Counted from the first letter of the stretch, positions 9,399-18,248 are shown. The stretch is DNA of 59,667 nucleotides from an uncultured Verrucomicrobia subdivision 3 bacterium (GCA_903944085.1 CAJAQO010000213.1:1-59667), one strand, 5' to 3'. Translations and numbers: made by a program. The notes: generated by a model from the letters alone, not told the origin.

Positions 9399-9485
9399 GG
9401 GCGATGAAATCAGCGCCGGGATATTTCCCGCGTTGCGGCTAAAAAATTCACCGCCCAAACCGGGAAGACCATGTTCTAAAACTGC

Positions 9486-10763
9486 ATGAGAGGATACGCG
9501 GCAGCTTTATTTTGGTTTCTCAGTTTGTGCGGGAGCTTGTCTGTCCGGGCCGAACCCGCACAATTTGTGCTTTTTAATATCAGCGGGCCATCCAATTCCG
9601 GGGCGCTCGAACAAATTCGGCAGGAATTCAAAGCTTCGGGTGACGGGCCGGTGCGGGTTGGCGCGGGCGCGATTTTTTCCTATCTGCGCCAGCCGCGCGC
9701 ACAGACGGTGGCGGCCGTGAAACAATTTCTCCGGCGGGCGCAGAAAACGGACACGCCGGTGGTGGTCCAGCTCGACGGGGAAAATTGGTGGGACGGCCGG
9801 CCGGATTTGTGGAACTGGTGGGATGCGGCGCAGCCGGGCTATTCGCCGGCAAACCGCATGAATGTTGAGTGGACCGGCTGGTCGCCGGACGGGGCAATAA
9901 AAATCGCGTGGCGCAATTGGGGCCGGCAAATCCGCGTGCCGCCGCCGCCCAACTTAATGAGCGCAGCGTATCGTCGGGCGTGCCACGAGGAGATGCGCGT
10001 GTTGATTCCGCTCGTGCTGGACTGGTGGCGGGCACTGCCGCCGGATCAAAAACACCTGCTGGTCGGCATCAAGCTTGGCTGGGAATCCTCCATTGGCGCG
10101 AATGCGTGGTATTATCCCGACGGCAATGCGCGGCTCGACCAGCCGGCGGCGAATGATCCAATCAGCGGTCTTGACGCCGCCAATCCACCGGCGCGCGGCG
10201 TGACGCAAATTGGTTATGCGGCGGTCAAGACGGCGGGCCTCCGCAACGCCGGTGAAATCACCGAGGCCGATTTGGCCGAGGTCGTGCGGCGGCATCTCGA
10301 AGATTTGTGCCGGCTTGCTGCCGAGCTTGGCGTGCCCCGCGAGAAACTGTTCACCCACGTTGCCGGCTGGAAGGAAAACGAACTGCTTTACCAATCCGGG
10401 CTGAACCAATTTAGTTGTCCCGGCTGGAGTTTTTACCGGCACGCGGCCGAACCGCTGGCGGACGCAGGCGTGCAAACCGCATTGTCAAAAACCGACGCGC
10501 CGTTTTGGGCGGCGGTGGAATGGCTGTATCAGGGGCCGCGCGAAATCGGGCCCTGGCAGCGCGCGCTCACCGCCACGCTGTCGTCATCGCGCTGCCGCTA
10601 TGTCTGCATTTACAATTGGGAGGGCGTTTGCGACAGCTCAAACATCTTGCAGGCGGTGCGAAACGTGGTGCAATCGCGGGCGGGAAATCAAGGCGCGGAT
10701 TCAGCACCGGTTCCTGTAGCCGGTGCCGGCGGTGCCCGTCCACCGCCCAAGCCGGCCCCATAG
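9486..10763 (+). CDS. Secreted TIM-barrel-like protein, putative glycosidase
   Basis: The 425-residue protein has a signal peptide (cleavage near residue 22, VRAEP) and a Trp-rich body. GIKLGWESS puts a Glu at about residue 200 at the end of a predicted strand, and a second Glu is in IYNWEG near residue 385. This spacing is what clan GH-A glycosidases show for acid/base and nucleophile, so a hydrolase role is plausible, but I recognise no named family. The last 25 residues are Pro/Ala/Gly-rich and overlap a palindromic stretch (GCACCGG and CCGGTGC arms), so the C-terminus may have been extended by a repeat. Confidence 0.7.
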   Translation: MRGYAAALFWFLSLCGSLSVRAEPAQFVLFNISGPSNSGALEQIRQEFKASGDGPVRVGAGAIFSYLRQPRAQTVAAVKQFLRRAQKTDTPVVVQLDGENWWDGRPDLWNWWDAAQPGYSPANRMNVEWTGWSPDGAIKIAWRNWGRQIRVPPPPNLMSAAYRRACHEEMRVLIPLVLDWWRALPPDQKHLLVGIKLGWESSIGANAWYYPDGNARLDQPAANDPISGLDAANPPARGVTQIGYAAVKTAGLRNAGEITEADLAEVVRRHLEDLCRLAAELGVPREKLFTHVAGWKENELLYQSGLNQFSCPGWSFYRHAAEPLADAGVQTALSKTDAPFWAAVEWLYQGPREIGPWQRALTATLSSSRCRYVCIYNWEGVCDSSNILQAVRNVVQSRAGNQGADSAPVPVAGAGGARPPPKPAP

Positions 10764-10795
10764 GTTTGGCGATTATTTAATGCATCGCCACGGCT

Positions 10796-10826
10796 GCCGG
10801 TTCGCCTGAATCAGGCGATTGCCGGC
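10796..10826 (+). terminator. Hairpin downstream of the secreted protein gene
   Basis: The arms TCGCCTGA and TCAGGCGA are nested inside GCCGG and CCGGC. A T-rich stretch (TATTTTTTAT) begins about ten bases after the hairpin. It may terminate the upstream transcript before citrate synthase; the distance to the T-run makes this only moderately likely. Confidence 0.5.
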
Positions 10827-10931
10827 CGGTTGGGTATTTTTTATGCGAAAATCTATTTTCGCGGCTTGCCATTGCTTGCCGGTGTCGGCAAATTTCTGCG
10901 GAGTTGAATTTTAATCACGCCAACGGAATTT

Positions 10932-12227
10932 ATGAGCAACCAAGCCAAGCTTGAACTGGACGGTAAAGTTTACACGCTGCCGACGCTGACGGGCAGCGAA
11001 AATGAAAAGGCGGTGGACGTGTCGGCTTTGCGCGCGACCACGGGCTACATCACCATTGATGACGGCTACGGCAACACCGGCTCGTGCGTCAGCAACATCA
11101 CGTTCATTGACGGCGACCAGGGCATTTTGCGCTATCGCGGCATTCCCATCGAGGAGATGGCCGAGAAATCCAATTTCATTGAGACGGCGTATCTCATCAT
11201 TTACGGCACGCTGCCGACGCGGCCGCAACTGAAGGTGTTTTCGGACATGCTGACCGACCATCAGTATTTGCACGAAGACATGAAGTTCCATTTCGAGGGC
11301 TTCCCGACGGGGGCGCATCCGATGGCGATTTTGTCCGCGATGATCAATGCGGCGAGCTGTTTCGACGAGGGCTTGATGAACTGGAAATGGGGCAAGAACA
11401 AACAGTTCGACGTTTATGTGGCGAAGCTGCTGTCGCAGGTGCGCACGATCGCGGCGTATTCGTATCGCAAGTCGAAGGGGCTGCCGCTGATTTACCCGAA
11501 ACAGCATTACAAATACACGGCGAATTTTCTGCACATGCTGTTCTCGATGCCGTATGAGGATTTTGAGCTGAAGCCGGAAGTGGTCAAGGCGCTGGATTTG
11601 ATTTTCCTGCTGCACGCGGATCACGAGCAGAATTGTTCCACCTCGACGGTGCGCATGGTGGCATCGTCGCAGGCCAACCTGTTTGCGAGTTGCGCGGCGG
11701 GCGTGTGCGCGCTGTGGGGTCCGCTGCACGGCGGTGCCAACCAGGCGGTGCTGGAGATGTTGGCGGATATTCACGCCTCCGGCGACGACGGCTCCAAGTT
11801 TATCGCGGCGGCCAAGGATAAGAACAGCGGCAAGAAGCTCATGGGCTTCGGCCACCGCGTCTATAAGAACCACGATCCGCGCGCGAAAATCATCAAAAAA
11901 GCGTGCGATGAAGTGCTGTCCAAATTGCATATCACCGACCCGTTGCTGGACATTGCCAAGAAGCTGGAAGAGGCGGCGCTGAAAGATCCTTACTTCGTCG
12001 AGCGCAAACTTTATCCGAACGTGGATTTTTACAGCGGCATCATCATGCGCGCCATCGGCATTCCGGTGGAGATGTTCACGGTGATTTTTGCCATCGGCCG
12101 CATGCCGGGCTGGATTGCGAATTACAAGGAAATCATGGAGGAGCCGAAGAGCCGCATTTACCGGCCGCGCCAGATTTACACCGGCCCCACGCTGTCGCAC
12201 TACGTTCCGTTGGAAGAGCGCAAGTGA
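10932..12227 (+). CDS. gltA: Citrate synthase
   Basis: The 431-residue protein condenses acetyl-CoA and oxaloacetate to citrate in the TCA cycle. The N-terminal domain ([20 protein letters not shown]...) is that of the hexameric type II bacterial enzymes. Signature residues are present: the His of HADHEQN, the His of PLHGGANQ, and the block [13 protein letters not shown] with its substrate-binding His and Arg. Length is normal. A 429-residue frame on the other strand is a shadow. It is monocistronic, with a terminator 50 bases downstream. Confidence 0.97.
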   Translation: MSNQAKLELDGKVYTLPTLTGSENEKAVDVSALRATTGYITIDDGYGNTGSCVSNITFIDGDQGILRYRGIPIEEMAEKSNFIETAYLIIYGTLPTRPQLKVFSDMLTDHQYLHEDMKFHFEGFPTGAHPMAILSAMINAASCFDEGLMNWKWGKNKQFDVYVAKLLSQVRTIAAYSYRKSKGLPLIYPKQHYKYTANFLHMLFSMPYEDFELKPEVVKALDLIFLLHADHEQNCSTSTVRMVASSQANLFASCAAGVCALWGPLHGGANQAVLEMLADIHASGDDGSKFIAAAKDKNSGKKLMGFGHRVYKNHDPRAKIIKKACDEVLSKLHITDPLLDIAKKLEEAALKDPYFVERKLYPNVDFYSGIIMRAIGIPVEMFTVIFAIGRMPGWIANYKEIMEEPKSRIYRPRQIYTGPTLSHYVPLEERK

Positions 12228-12275
12228 GAGGTTCAGGGCGGTGCATTTGCTTTTCTCCGGTGCCTGGAGTTTAAT

Positions 12276-12320
12276 GCGTCAATGGAATCAAAACTGCGTC
12301 CATTGACGCTTTACTTTTTT
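12276..12320 (+). terminator. Rho-independent terminator of gltA
   Basis: Perfect 11-bp arms (GCGTCAATGGA / TCCATTGACGC) enclose a 12-base loop and are followed by TTTACTTTTTT. The T-run ends two bases before the next gene's ATG, so the two transcripts are separated here. Confidence 0.88.
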
Positions 12321-12321
12321 G

Positions 12322-13416
12322 ATGAGCAAAATTCTAGTCATTGACGATGAGTCCTTTCTGCGCGACATGATCCGGTATGCGCTGGAACAAAAGGGCTTTG
12401 AAGTCATTGAGGCGATGAGCAGTGCGGATGGCGTCGTTCAAGCCCAGGAGCAACGCCCCGACCTGATCCTTTGTGATGTCAACATGGGCCAGCCCGATGC
12501 CGGCTATACGACCCTCGCCCAATTGCGCGCGGACCCCGCCACCGCCGTCATCCCGTTCATCCTGATGACCGGGCTCGCCGACGCCGCCGGCATGCGGCAC
12601 GGCATGGATCTCGGCGCGGATGATTATCTGCCCAAGCCGTTCAAAGTGGATGAGCTTTACGCGACGGTGAACGCGCGCTTGCGCAAGGCGCAAACCGTGC
12701 GCGAGGAGGCCGAGAAAAAACTTTCCATTTTGCGCAGCCAGATTTCCCTGATGCTGCCGCACGAGATGCGCACGCCGCTCAACGGCATCATTTCCAACGC
12801 CGAAATGCTGGCGGAATCCGCCGCCGCGCTCGATCCGCAAACCATCGCCGAGATGAGCCAGGAAATCTGCCAGTCTGGCCAGCGGCTGGAACGGCTGATT
12901 GAAAATTTTCTGATTTACGCCCAGTTGGAAATCGTCGCCACCGACCCGCAAAGCATCAGCCGCCTGCGCGCCGCCAAAACCATCCAGCCGGCGCAAGTCG
13001 TCCGCGCCGCCGCAATGGCGCAGGCGGAAAAGGCCGGCCGCCTGGAAGACCTCCGGCTGGATCTGGCCGACACGCCGCTGCCGATGGCCGAGGATTACTT
13101 TCGCAAAATCGTTGTCGAACTGGTGCAGAACGCACTGCGATTTTCCGACGCCGGTCTGGCGGTGCGCGTCCGCCTGCAAGCCACCGCCGCCGACGTGGAG
13201 CTTACCGTGCGGGATGACGGCCGGGGATTTTCCACCGAACAGATCAGCCGCGTCGGTGCCTACATGCAGTTCGAGCGGAAGATGCAGGACGAACAGGGCT
13301 TTGGCCTCGGCCTGGCCATCGCCAAGAAACTGGTGGAATTGCACGGCGGCGAACTGACCATAGACAGCAATCCGGGCATCGGCTCCACCGTCACCGTCAA
13401 GCTGCCGGCAACCTGA
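12322..13416 (+). CDS. Soluble REC-histidine kinase hybrid
   Basis: The protein of about 364 residues starts with a receiver domain (acidic pocket IDDE at 8-10, phospho-acceptor Asp52 in LCDVNM, Lys in YLPKPF). A coiled coil follows, then a HisKA domain with the phosphorylatable His in PHEMRTPLNGI, and an HATPase domain with N box (VELVQNALRFS), G1 (DDGRGFS) and G2 (GFGLGLAIAKK). There is no membrane segment or sensory domain, so the receiver itself is the input, as in REC-HK phosphorelay proteins. The start is the ATG at 12322; the preceding TTG is not needed. No partner response regulator is nearby. Confidence 0.92.
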   Translation: MSKILVIDDESFLRDMIRYALEQKGFEVIEAMSSADGVVQAQEQRPDLILCDVNMGQPDAGYTTLAQLRADPATAVIPFILMTGLADAAGMRHGMDLGADDYLPKPFKVDELYATVNARLRKAQTVREEAEKKLSILRSQISLMLPHEMRTPLNGIISNAEMLAESAAALDPQTIAEMSQEICQSGQRLERLIENFLIYAQLEIVATDPQSISRLRAAKTIQPAQVVRAAAMAQAEKAGRLEDLRLDLADTPLPMAEDYFRKIVVELVQNALRFSDAGLAVRVRLQATAADVELTVRDDGRGFSTEQISRVGAYMQFERKMQDEQGFGLGLAIAKKLVELHGGELTIDSNPGIGSTVTVKLPAT

Positions 13417-13446
13417 CCCACTGCGGGACGGGAAGGAAACAATTGA

Positions 13447-14217
13447 TTATGGCAATTTTCTGGAATGGATTTCCGGAGTCGAGTTCGTCTCAGTTGTTCC
13501 ATCGGGTAATACAACGTGGAAAGCCGAGTCAAAATCATTTGTGTATTTGTTTCCATGCTCGTCAATCAAATCCCAATGCGCCTCAATAATGCCGTTTGAA
13601 GTGCTGCCAGTGATCGTTTTAATATGCGCGCCCGCAGGGGTGGTCACCTCAATGCTGTAAGCCATATTTGTCATTGCCACTTTGGCGTAGAGAATCGCTC
13701 CGCTGTCATCGAATTCGGCATAAAACGGATCAAATTGAAAAATGTTGCTGGAATTGAACGGTAGCGTTGGCCCAAGAAATTCCCAATGCTTGGACATTCT
13801 AGGCCCTGGGCAAAACAAGCTTGCCCGGAGCCGATGTTGTCCTGGCGGATCAAAGGTAATGTTCCAGGCCAACAGGCAATTGCCGTTAGTGGCTCGTTTG
13901 CAGTCTTGGAATACATTCAGTATGCCTGAAACATCTTCCTCGTCGCGGGGATCAACAACTAGCCGCAAGAATTCCGAATGTTGTAGCAAATCATATTTAA
14001 CGGGCACTTCAAAAGTATCCATATCCGGCGCTTCACCGGTTACAACTTGTTTTAGAAATAAATCTTCGTTAGTGCCCGAAAGATACGGTCTTAATATCTT
14101 CGACCGCTGGTATCGCTGATAGGCTCCAGAATGGATTGTCAAAAATCCTGCATATAAAATGATGAGGAAAAGCCCTGACATCATGAGCCTAATTCGCGCG
14201 GAATTAAGTGTTTTCAT
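13447..14217 (-). CDS. Hypothetical membrane-anchored protein with a FlgD-like Ig domain
   Basis: The 256-residue protein has one N-terminal membrane segment (about 10-30) and an extracytoplasmic body. The C-terminal 60 residues (YSIEVTTPAGAHIKTI... followed by WDLIDEHGNKY) have the pattern of FlgD-type Ig-like domains, seen at the end of many surface proteins. The rest matches nothing I know. Its base composition is more AT-rich than its neighbours, hinting at a different origin. It is transcribed away from the 166-residue hypothetical gene and converges with the REC-kinase gene. Confidence 0.65.
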   Translation of the reverse strand: MKTLNSARIRLMMSGLFLIILYAGFLTIHSGAYQRYQRSKILRPYLSGTNEDLFLKQVVTGEAPDMDTFEVPVKYDLLQHSEFLRLVVDPRDEEDVSGILNVFQDCKRATNGNCLLAWNITFDPPGQHRLRASLFCPGPRMSKHWEFLGPTLPFNSSNIFQFDPFYAEFDDSGAILYAKVAMTNMAYSIEVTTPAGAHIKTITGSTSNGIIEAHWDLIDEHGNKYTNDFDSAFHVVLPDGTTETNSTPEIHSRKLP

Positions 14218-14493
14218 TGATAGCTATAATATTTTGCATGGTCGTGCCCCGGTTCGCAGTCCGCCGCAAAATTGGTTAAAAACAGAACGGTTCGGACTTT
14301 TGCGTCTTTTCGAAAAATTGACAGGAACTCTTTTCCCCTTTCCGCTGTTGCATGAACTCGCGCGGAAAAGGCCATGGCAAGATTTGCAAACTTTTTGACA
14401 AAATGTGGATTGCTCGTGGATTCACTTTTGTAATTATTTTCAACGTCCCTTGAAACCGGAAAAAACAAAATAAAATTCAACTGAAAATTATTT
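14218..14493. promoter_or_regulatory. AT-rich divergent intergenic region
   Basis: These 276 bases separate two divergently transcribed hypothetical genes and must hold both promoters. They are markedly AT-rich. Towards the plus-strand gene there are A-tracts (GGAAAAAACAAAATAAAATTC). I could not pick a convincing -35/-10 pair. Confidence 0.4.
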
Positions 14494-14994
14494 ATGCCAC
14501 TGCCCGCTGTCTCTGGAACCATCACCGATAAAAACCTGCAAGCCGTCAAGGACGCGCTCGCCGCCATTGAGGCCGCCCTGCCTTTGCTCGCCATCAGCCT
14601 GACCGACGCCGACCGCCGGGGCTCCCGCACCACCGGCGAGGGCCGGCTGCCGTTTGTGTTGGATGCGGCGGAGATTGCGGAGGACAATCCGAATATTCTG
14701 CCCCAGGCGTTTGATACCGACGGCTTTGAAGCCACCGTGGCGCTGTTCAATGGACTGACGCAAGTCCTGACCTTGCTGGATCAGACGCGCCAAAAAGTGG
14801 ACGACACCCGGCTGGCGGCGGGCGTGCAGGCCATGACTGGCGCTTCGGGCGTGTATCATTACGCGCAGGACGCCGTCAAAACCACGCCCGGCATCAAGCC
14901 GATTGTGGATCGCATGGGCCAGCAATTCCAAGCCGCGACCGCCACCCGGCAGGCCAACCGCAAGGCCAAAAAGGCCCAAGCTGACGGCAAATAG
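14494..14994 (+). CDS. Conserved-looking hypothetical protein, 166 aa
   Basis: The protein is soluble and largely helical, with no signal peptide, membrane segment or motif I recognise. It starts MPLPAVSGTITDKN and has a basic Lys/Arg-rich end (ANRKAKKAQADGK). Codon use matches the genome, and the frame is followed by a strong hairpin, both of which support a real gene. The helical heptads and basic tail suggest a structural or nucleic-acid-associated role, but this is a guess. Confidence 0.6.
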   Translation: MPLPAVSGTITDKNLQAVKDALAAIEAALPLLAISLTDADRRGSRTTGEGRLPFVLDAAEIAEDNPNILPQAFDTDGFEATVALFNGLTQVLTLLDQTRQKVDDTRLAAGVQAMTGASGVYHYAQDAVKTTPGIKPIVDRMGQQFQAATATRQANRKAKKAQADGK

Positions 14995-15020
14995 ATTTCC
15001 CATCGCCAAAAACACTCCGG

Positions 15021-15051
15021 CCGCCCGTTTTCGGACAACGAAAACGGGCGG
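15021..15051 (+). terminator. Hairpin after the 166-aa hypothetical gene
   Basis: Perfect 13-bp arms (CCGCCCGTTTTCG / CGAAAACGGGCGG) enclose a five-base loop, 26 bases after the stop codon. There is no proper T-run, only TCTGGCTTTGG, so termination efficiency is uncertain. Confidence 0.65.
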
Positions 15052-15066
15052 TCTGGCTTTGGCGTT

Positions 15067-15085
15067 GGTCAAAAAGAGACAGTTC
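15067..15085 (+). repeat. 19-bp motif shared with the second repeat island (copy 1)
   Basis: GGTCAAAAAGAGACAGTTC differs at one base from the copy at 28490-28508. Each copy lies a short distance from a 21-bp-period array and just beyond the 3' end of a gene. Confidence 0.7.
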
Positions 15086-15133
15086 CATGCTTATCCCGTT
15101 GTTTGCGAACCTCGGCGCAACTCGGTTTTTTGG

Positions 15134-15273
15134 AAATAGCCCAGCGCTTGAGCGCTGGGAACCCGGCACCGCGCAAGACCAAGTCCCGAACGGGACGGCA
15201 GAACCTGCTTTCGTCCCGCCGGGACTTGGATCTTTGTGGCGACGAAACCCAGCACTGAAGTGCTGGGCTATTT
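15134..15273. repeat. REP-like element made of nested palindromes
   Basis: The outer pair is a palindrome at 15140-15159 (CCCAGCGCTTGAGCGCTGGG, one base short of full symmetry at the edges) and one at 15248-15267 (CCCAGCACTGAAGTGCTGGG). These are inverted copies of each other, flanked by AAATAGCCC and GGGCTATTT. Inside lies a second inverted pair, GTCCCGAACGGGAC (15183-15196) and GTCCCGCCGGGAC (15213-15225), flanked by CCAA and TTGG. The whole looks like a mobile REP-doublet (BIME-like). No transposase is present in the window. Confidence 0.85.
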
Positions 15274-15362
15274 TCAAAATGGCGCGGGGCAAGCGACCGG
15301 ATAAGTTCGTGGCGGTTCTTGTCCAACTGATTGAAAATGATCTGCTTGCAAGCAATATCTTC

Positions 15363-15782
15363 GTCGCCCGGAGCTGCGAGGACGTAGCCAAAGGCTACGA
15401 GCACGTAGAGAATTGCTACGAGCACGTAGAAAAATGGTGCGTGCATGTAGAAAAATGGTGCGTGCACGTAGCAAATTGCTACGTGCATGTAGTCAAAGGC
15501 TACGAGCTCGTAGCCCGGAGCTACGAGGACGCAGCCAAGGACTACGTCCATGTAGCCCGGTGGAACCAGCTCGTAGCCCGGAGCTACGTCCATGTAGCTC
15601 GTAGCCACCAGCTCGTAGCCCGGCAGAACGAGCCGGTAGCTTTGGCGAACGTGCTCGTGGCAAAATGCCACGCAGTCGTGGTGCGGAGGCATGTGCGCGC
15701 TGTCCGGGACAACGAACTGGCTTCCCCCAAGCACAAGCTTGAAGCCGGGAACAACCGGCGCGTGGAAAAATGGAACGGGCAC
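15363..15782. repeat. Array of about 20 units with exact 21-bp period (GTAGC type)
   Basis: Starting at 15363, twenty successive 21-bp units can be laid out without a gap. Most begin GTAGC or GTAG and contain GCTACG about ten bases later, so units carry dyads of the form GTAGC-n5-GCTAC and CTACG-n4-CGTAG. Towards the right end the sequence drifts, but several dyads are kept by paired changes (for example GTGGC-n5-GCCAC at 15657-15671). Because 21 is a multiple of three, several frames on both strands stay open and encode heptad-like peptides. I treat those frames as by-products rather than genes. Confidence 0.88.
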
Positions 15783-15872
15783 GGAGTCAACCATTGCCGC
15801 GTCGCCGTCCGGCAGAGCAGGGGGGCGGACCGGATTTGCCGCCACCCACCGGGAGACGCGAATTTTACGGGT

Positions 15873-16700
15873 TCAAAACGGCAGCCGGGCGTAAAGCTGG
15901 TTCAACCCGCGTCCCGCCAGTTCGGCGACGAAAAACAAAATGGCCAGCGCCAGCAGCGGCGCAAAATCCACCTTGCCGAGCCGCAGCGGAATTTTATTCA
16001 GCGGCCGTAGCAGCGTCTGCGCCGTGGCGCTAACGTATTTCCAGAACGGATGTTTGCCGAAATAAATATAGCTGTTCAGCAGGTGCAGCAGCAGGAGCGC
16101 GCCGAGCGGAAATTTCCACAGCAGATAGCTGTCCGCCGCGATGACGAGGGACTGTTGGAAGCGATACGCGGGAGAAGCCGGCGGCAGGATTTGCAGTCGG
16201 CCCAGCAGCCAGCTTACCAGCCACCACAAAATCGCCGTGACGAAGAACGGCAGCAGGAGTTTGGCCCAGCGCGGCCAATCGTCCACGCGGCCCAGCGGAA
16301 TTTTCACCAGCCCGTGCATCGGCTGCGGGCCGGCCAGCAGCGAGAGCGGCAGCAGGCACGAATAAAAAATCCCCATCATCAGGCTGAAACTGAAAAACGA
16401 AAAAACCAGGATGCGCGCAAACCAGTCGCTGCGGAAGGACAGCACCACGACGCCCATATCAATTTTGCCCGTCCAATTGGCCGCCGAACCGAGCGACCAG
16501 TAGATCACCGCGCGCAGCAGCAGCAGCCCGGCGAGGAAAACCAGCAGATGCCAGCGGCGGAATTTTTTCGGCGCCGCCGGCCGCAACGTGCCCATGAGCG
16601 TCGCGGGCAGCCGTTTTGCGAGCGGATCAAAACGGTCGGAACGCCAGTTCAGCCACAGCAGCAAACCGGCGAGGTTCAGAATGAAATCAACGATGGCCAT
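15873..16700 (-). CDS. YggT-like multi-pass membrane protein
   Basis: The protein of about 275 residues has several hydrophobic helices in two blocks. The C-terminal block (LLLLHLLNSYIYFG, then LLRPLNKIPLRLGKVDFAPLLALAI) follows the YggT repeat pattern of a helix, a Pro-rich loop ending in 'DF.P', then a helix; the N-terminal half may hold a diverged copy. The start is the ATG at 16700; the 14 codons upstream are part of a heptamer repeat. YggT proteins are linked to osmotic tolerance and cell-division or membrane biogenesis, but no role can be assigned here. It lies downstream of sucD. Confidence 0.7.
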   Translation of the reverse strand: MAIVDFILNLAGLLLWLNWRSDRFDPLAKRLPATLMGTLRPAAPKKFRRWHLLVFLAGLLLLRAVIYWSLGSAANWTGKIDMGVVVLSFRSDWFARILVFSFFSFSLMMGIFYSCLLPLSLLAGPQPMHGLVKIPLGRVDDWPRWAKLLLPFFVTAILWWLVSWLLGRLQILPPASPAYRFQQSLVIAADSYLLWKFPLGALLLLHLLNSYIYFGKHPFWKYVSATAQTLLRPLNKIPLRLGKVDFAPLLALAILFFVAELAGRGLNQLYARLPF

Positions 16701-16705
16701 GGGAC

Positions 16706-16789
16706 GTGAGGCGTGAGGTGTGAGGCGTGAAAAATGAGTCACGCGCGCAGAGCCGTTTCACGCATCACTCATCACGCCGCACGACTCAC
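16706..16789. repeat. Inverted pair of 28-bp heptamer repeats between sucD and the YggT-like gene
   Basis: The left arm 16706-16733 is four 7-bp units (GTGAGGC, GTGAGGT, GTGAGGC, GTGAAAA). The right arm 16759-16786 is CACGCAT, CACTCAT, CACGCCG, CACGACT, the approximate reverse complement, preceded by GTTT. The stop codon of sucD (16786-16788) straddles the end of the right arm. The pair could form a hairpin in the transcript. Confidence 0.8.
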
Positions 16790-17688
16790 ATCAGCTTCAG
16801 CAGCGTGTCCGCCATTTCGCTGGGCGTGATGGCGACGCCGATGCCGGCGGCTTTGAACGCGGCGATTTTTGCTTCCGCCGTGCCTTTGCCGCCGCTGACG
16901 ATCGCGCCGGCGTGGCCCATGCGGCGTCCGGGCGGCGCGGTCGCGCCCGCGATGAAGCCGGCGACCGGTTTTTTGCAGTTGGCTTTGATCCACTCGGCGG
17001 CTTCTTCTTCCGCGCTGCCGCCGATTTCGCCGATCATGATGATGCCGTGGGTTTCGGGATCGGCATTGAAAAGTTTGATGACGTCGAGATGCGACGTGCC
17101 GTTCACCGGATCGCCGCCGATGCCGACGCAGGTGGACTGGCCGACGCCGCGCGAGGTGAGTTGCCACACTGCTTCGTAAGTCAACGTGCCGCTGCGCGAG
17201 ACCACGCCGATGTTGCCTTTTTTGTGAATGTAGCCGGGCGCGATGCCGATGCGGCAGCCGCCATGCGAATCTTTGCCTTCGCCGGGCGTGACGATGCCGG
17301 GACAATTGGGTCCGATGAGCCGCGTCTTGGTGTTGCCTTGCAGCGCGCGTTTCACGCGAATCATGTCGCGCACGGGAATGCCTTCGGTGATGGCGACGAC
17401 GAGATCGAGTCCGGCGTCCGCGCCTTCGAGAATCGCATCGGCGGCGAAGGGCGGGGGAACGAACACCGCGCTGGCGGTCGCGCCGGTTTGTTTCACGGCG
17501 TCGGCGACGGTGTCGAAAATGGGGACTTTGACGCCGCCATGCTCGAAGCATTGTCCGCCTTTGCCGGGCGTGACGCCGGCGACGATTTGCGTGCCGTAAT
17601 CAATCGAGAGTTGCGCGTGCTTCGCGCCAAAGCTGCCGGTGATGCCTTGAACGAGAACCTTGGTGTTGGGTTTAACGAGAATAGACAT
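16786..17688 (-). CDS. sucD: Succinyl-CoA ligase (ADP/GDP-forming) subunit alpha
   Basis: The 300-residue protein starts [15 protein letters not shown]. It has the CoA-binding Rossmann domain (GITGSFG), the IGPNCPGI block, and the phospho-acceptor His in [10 protein letters not shown]. It catalyses substrate-level phosphorylation in the TCA cycle with the beta subunit SucC. The ATG at 17688 is chosen because the family starts there; upstream in-frame codons overlap the VOC gene's end. No sucC lies next to it, which is unusual since the two are normally adjacent. It is probably cotranscribed with the VOC gene 22 bases upstream. Confidence 0.95.
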   Translation of the reverse strand: MSILVKPNTKVLVQGITGSFGAKHAQLSIDYGTQIVAGVTPGKGGQCFEHGGVKVPIFDTVADAVKQTGATASAVFVPPPFAADAILEGADAGLDLVVAITEGIPVRDMIRVKRALQGNTKTRLIGPNCPGIVTPGEGKDSHGGCRIGIAPGYIHKKGNIGVVSRSGTLTYEAVWQLTSRGVGQSTCVGIGGDPVNGTSHLDVIKLFNADPETHGIIMIGEIGGSAEEEAAEWIKANCKKPVAGFIAGATAPPGRRMGHAGAIVSGGKGTAEAKIAAFKAAGIGVAITPSEMADTLLKLM

Positions 17689-17710
17689 GGTAAAAGTTAC
17701 AATTTCAAAA

Positions 17711-18079
17711 TTACGATTTTTTCCGCTTGTGAATGCAAATGGTGTTGCCGTCGGGATCAAAAATCATCGCCATGTGGCAGACCGGCGTGGGCATCGGCTC
17801 GATGCGGAATTTTACGTTGTGCGCGCGCAGGTGTGCAATCGCATCGTCAAAATTGTCAACTTCCAGCGCCACGGAGCAGCCGTCCGGGCTCGGCTTGAAC
17901 ATCGGCGACGAACCGAGCGCCAGCGCATACGGGCCGAATTCATATTCCACCCACTGGCCGTGTTCGGAATCGTGGACGGTCGTGGGTTTCAAGCCCAGCA
18001 CGCTTTCATAGAAATCCCGCGCCCGCGCCATGTCGGTGACGGCGTAGCAACTGAACGCGATTTCGGTGACTTTAAGCAT
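17711..18079 (-). CDS. VOC (glyoxalase/bleomycin-resistance) family protein
   Basis: The 122-residue protein has the two beta-alpha-beta-beta-beta modules of the vicinal oxygen chelate fold. Features are [10 protein letters not shown] in the first half and [10 protein letters not shown]...FDPDGNTI in the second, including the usual C-terminal 'F.DPDGN' motif. Members are metalloenzymes or binding proteins for small molecules. The metal-ligand pattern is not clear enough to say lactoylglutathione lyase, epimerase or resistance protein. It precedes sucD by 22 bases. Confidence 0.88.
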   Translation of the reverse strand: MLKVTEIAFSCYAVTDMARARDFYESVLGLKPTTVHDSEHGQWVEYEFGPYALALGSSPMFKPSPDGCSVALEVDNFDDAIAHLRAHNVKFRIEPMPTPVCHMAMIFDPDGNTICIHKRKKS

Positions 18080-18248
18080 GACCGGCGCAGATGTTAATTT
18101 TTAACTGCCACCAAACTCAATCTTTTTAGTTGGGAAGAAACGGGGCGCGGAAAGATGCCTTTGAAAAAACAATCCGGCAATATTGGCCGCGAACGGAGCT
18201 GGTGCGAAGAAGTTGCGCTCATTCCCGCAACTGGTTAATACTGCGCGC

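Noticed and set aside
7662-9458. 598-residue frame on the minus strand across guaB
   Set aside because: It is the antisense shadow of a well-recognised IMP dehydrogenase, with an Arg/His/Phe-rich composition and no domain.
10911-12200. 429-residue minus-strand frame across citrate synthase
   Set aside because: It is a shadow of an unmistakable gltA.
15363-15782. Possible CRISPR array
   Set aside because: Units are 21 bp with no constant repeat separated by unique spacers. Similarity is spread over the whole unit, and no cas gene is present.
15087-16010. 307-residue plus-strand and 258-residue minus-strand frames with heptad repeats
   Set aside because: They arise because a 21-bp repeat keeps several frames open on both strands. 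The frames have no conserved start, and they run into the palindromic element and the YggT-like gene.
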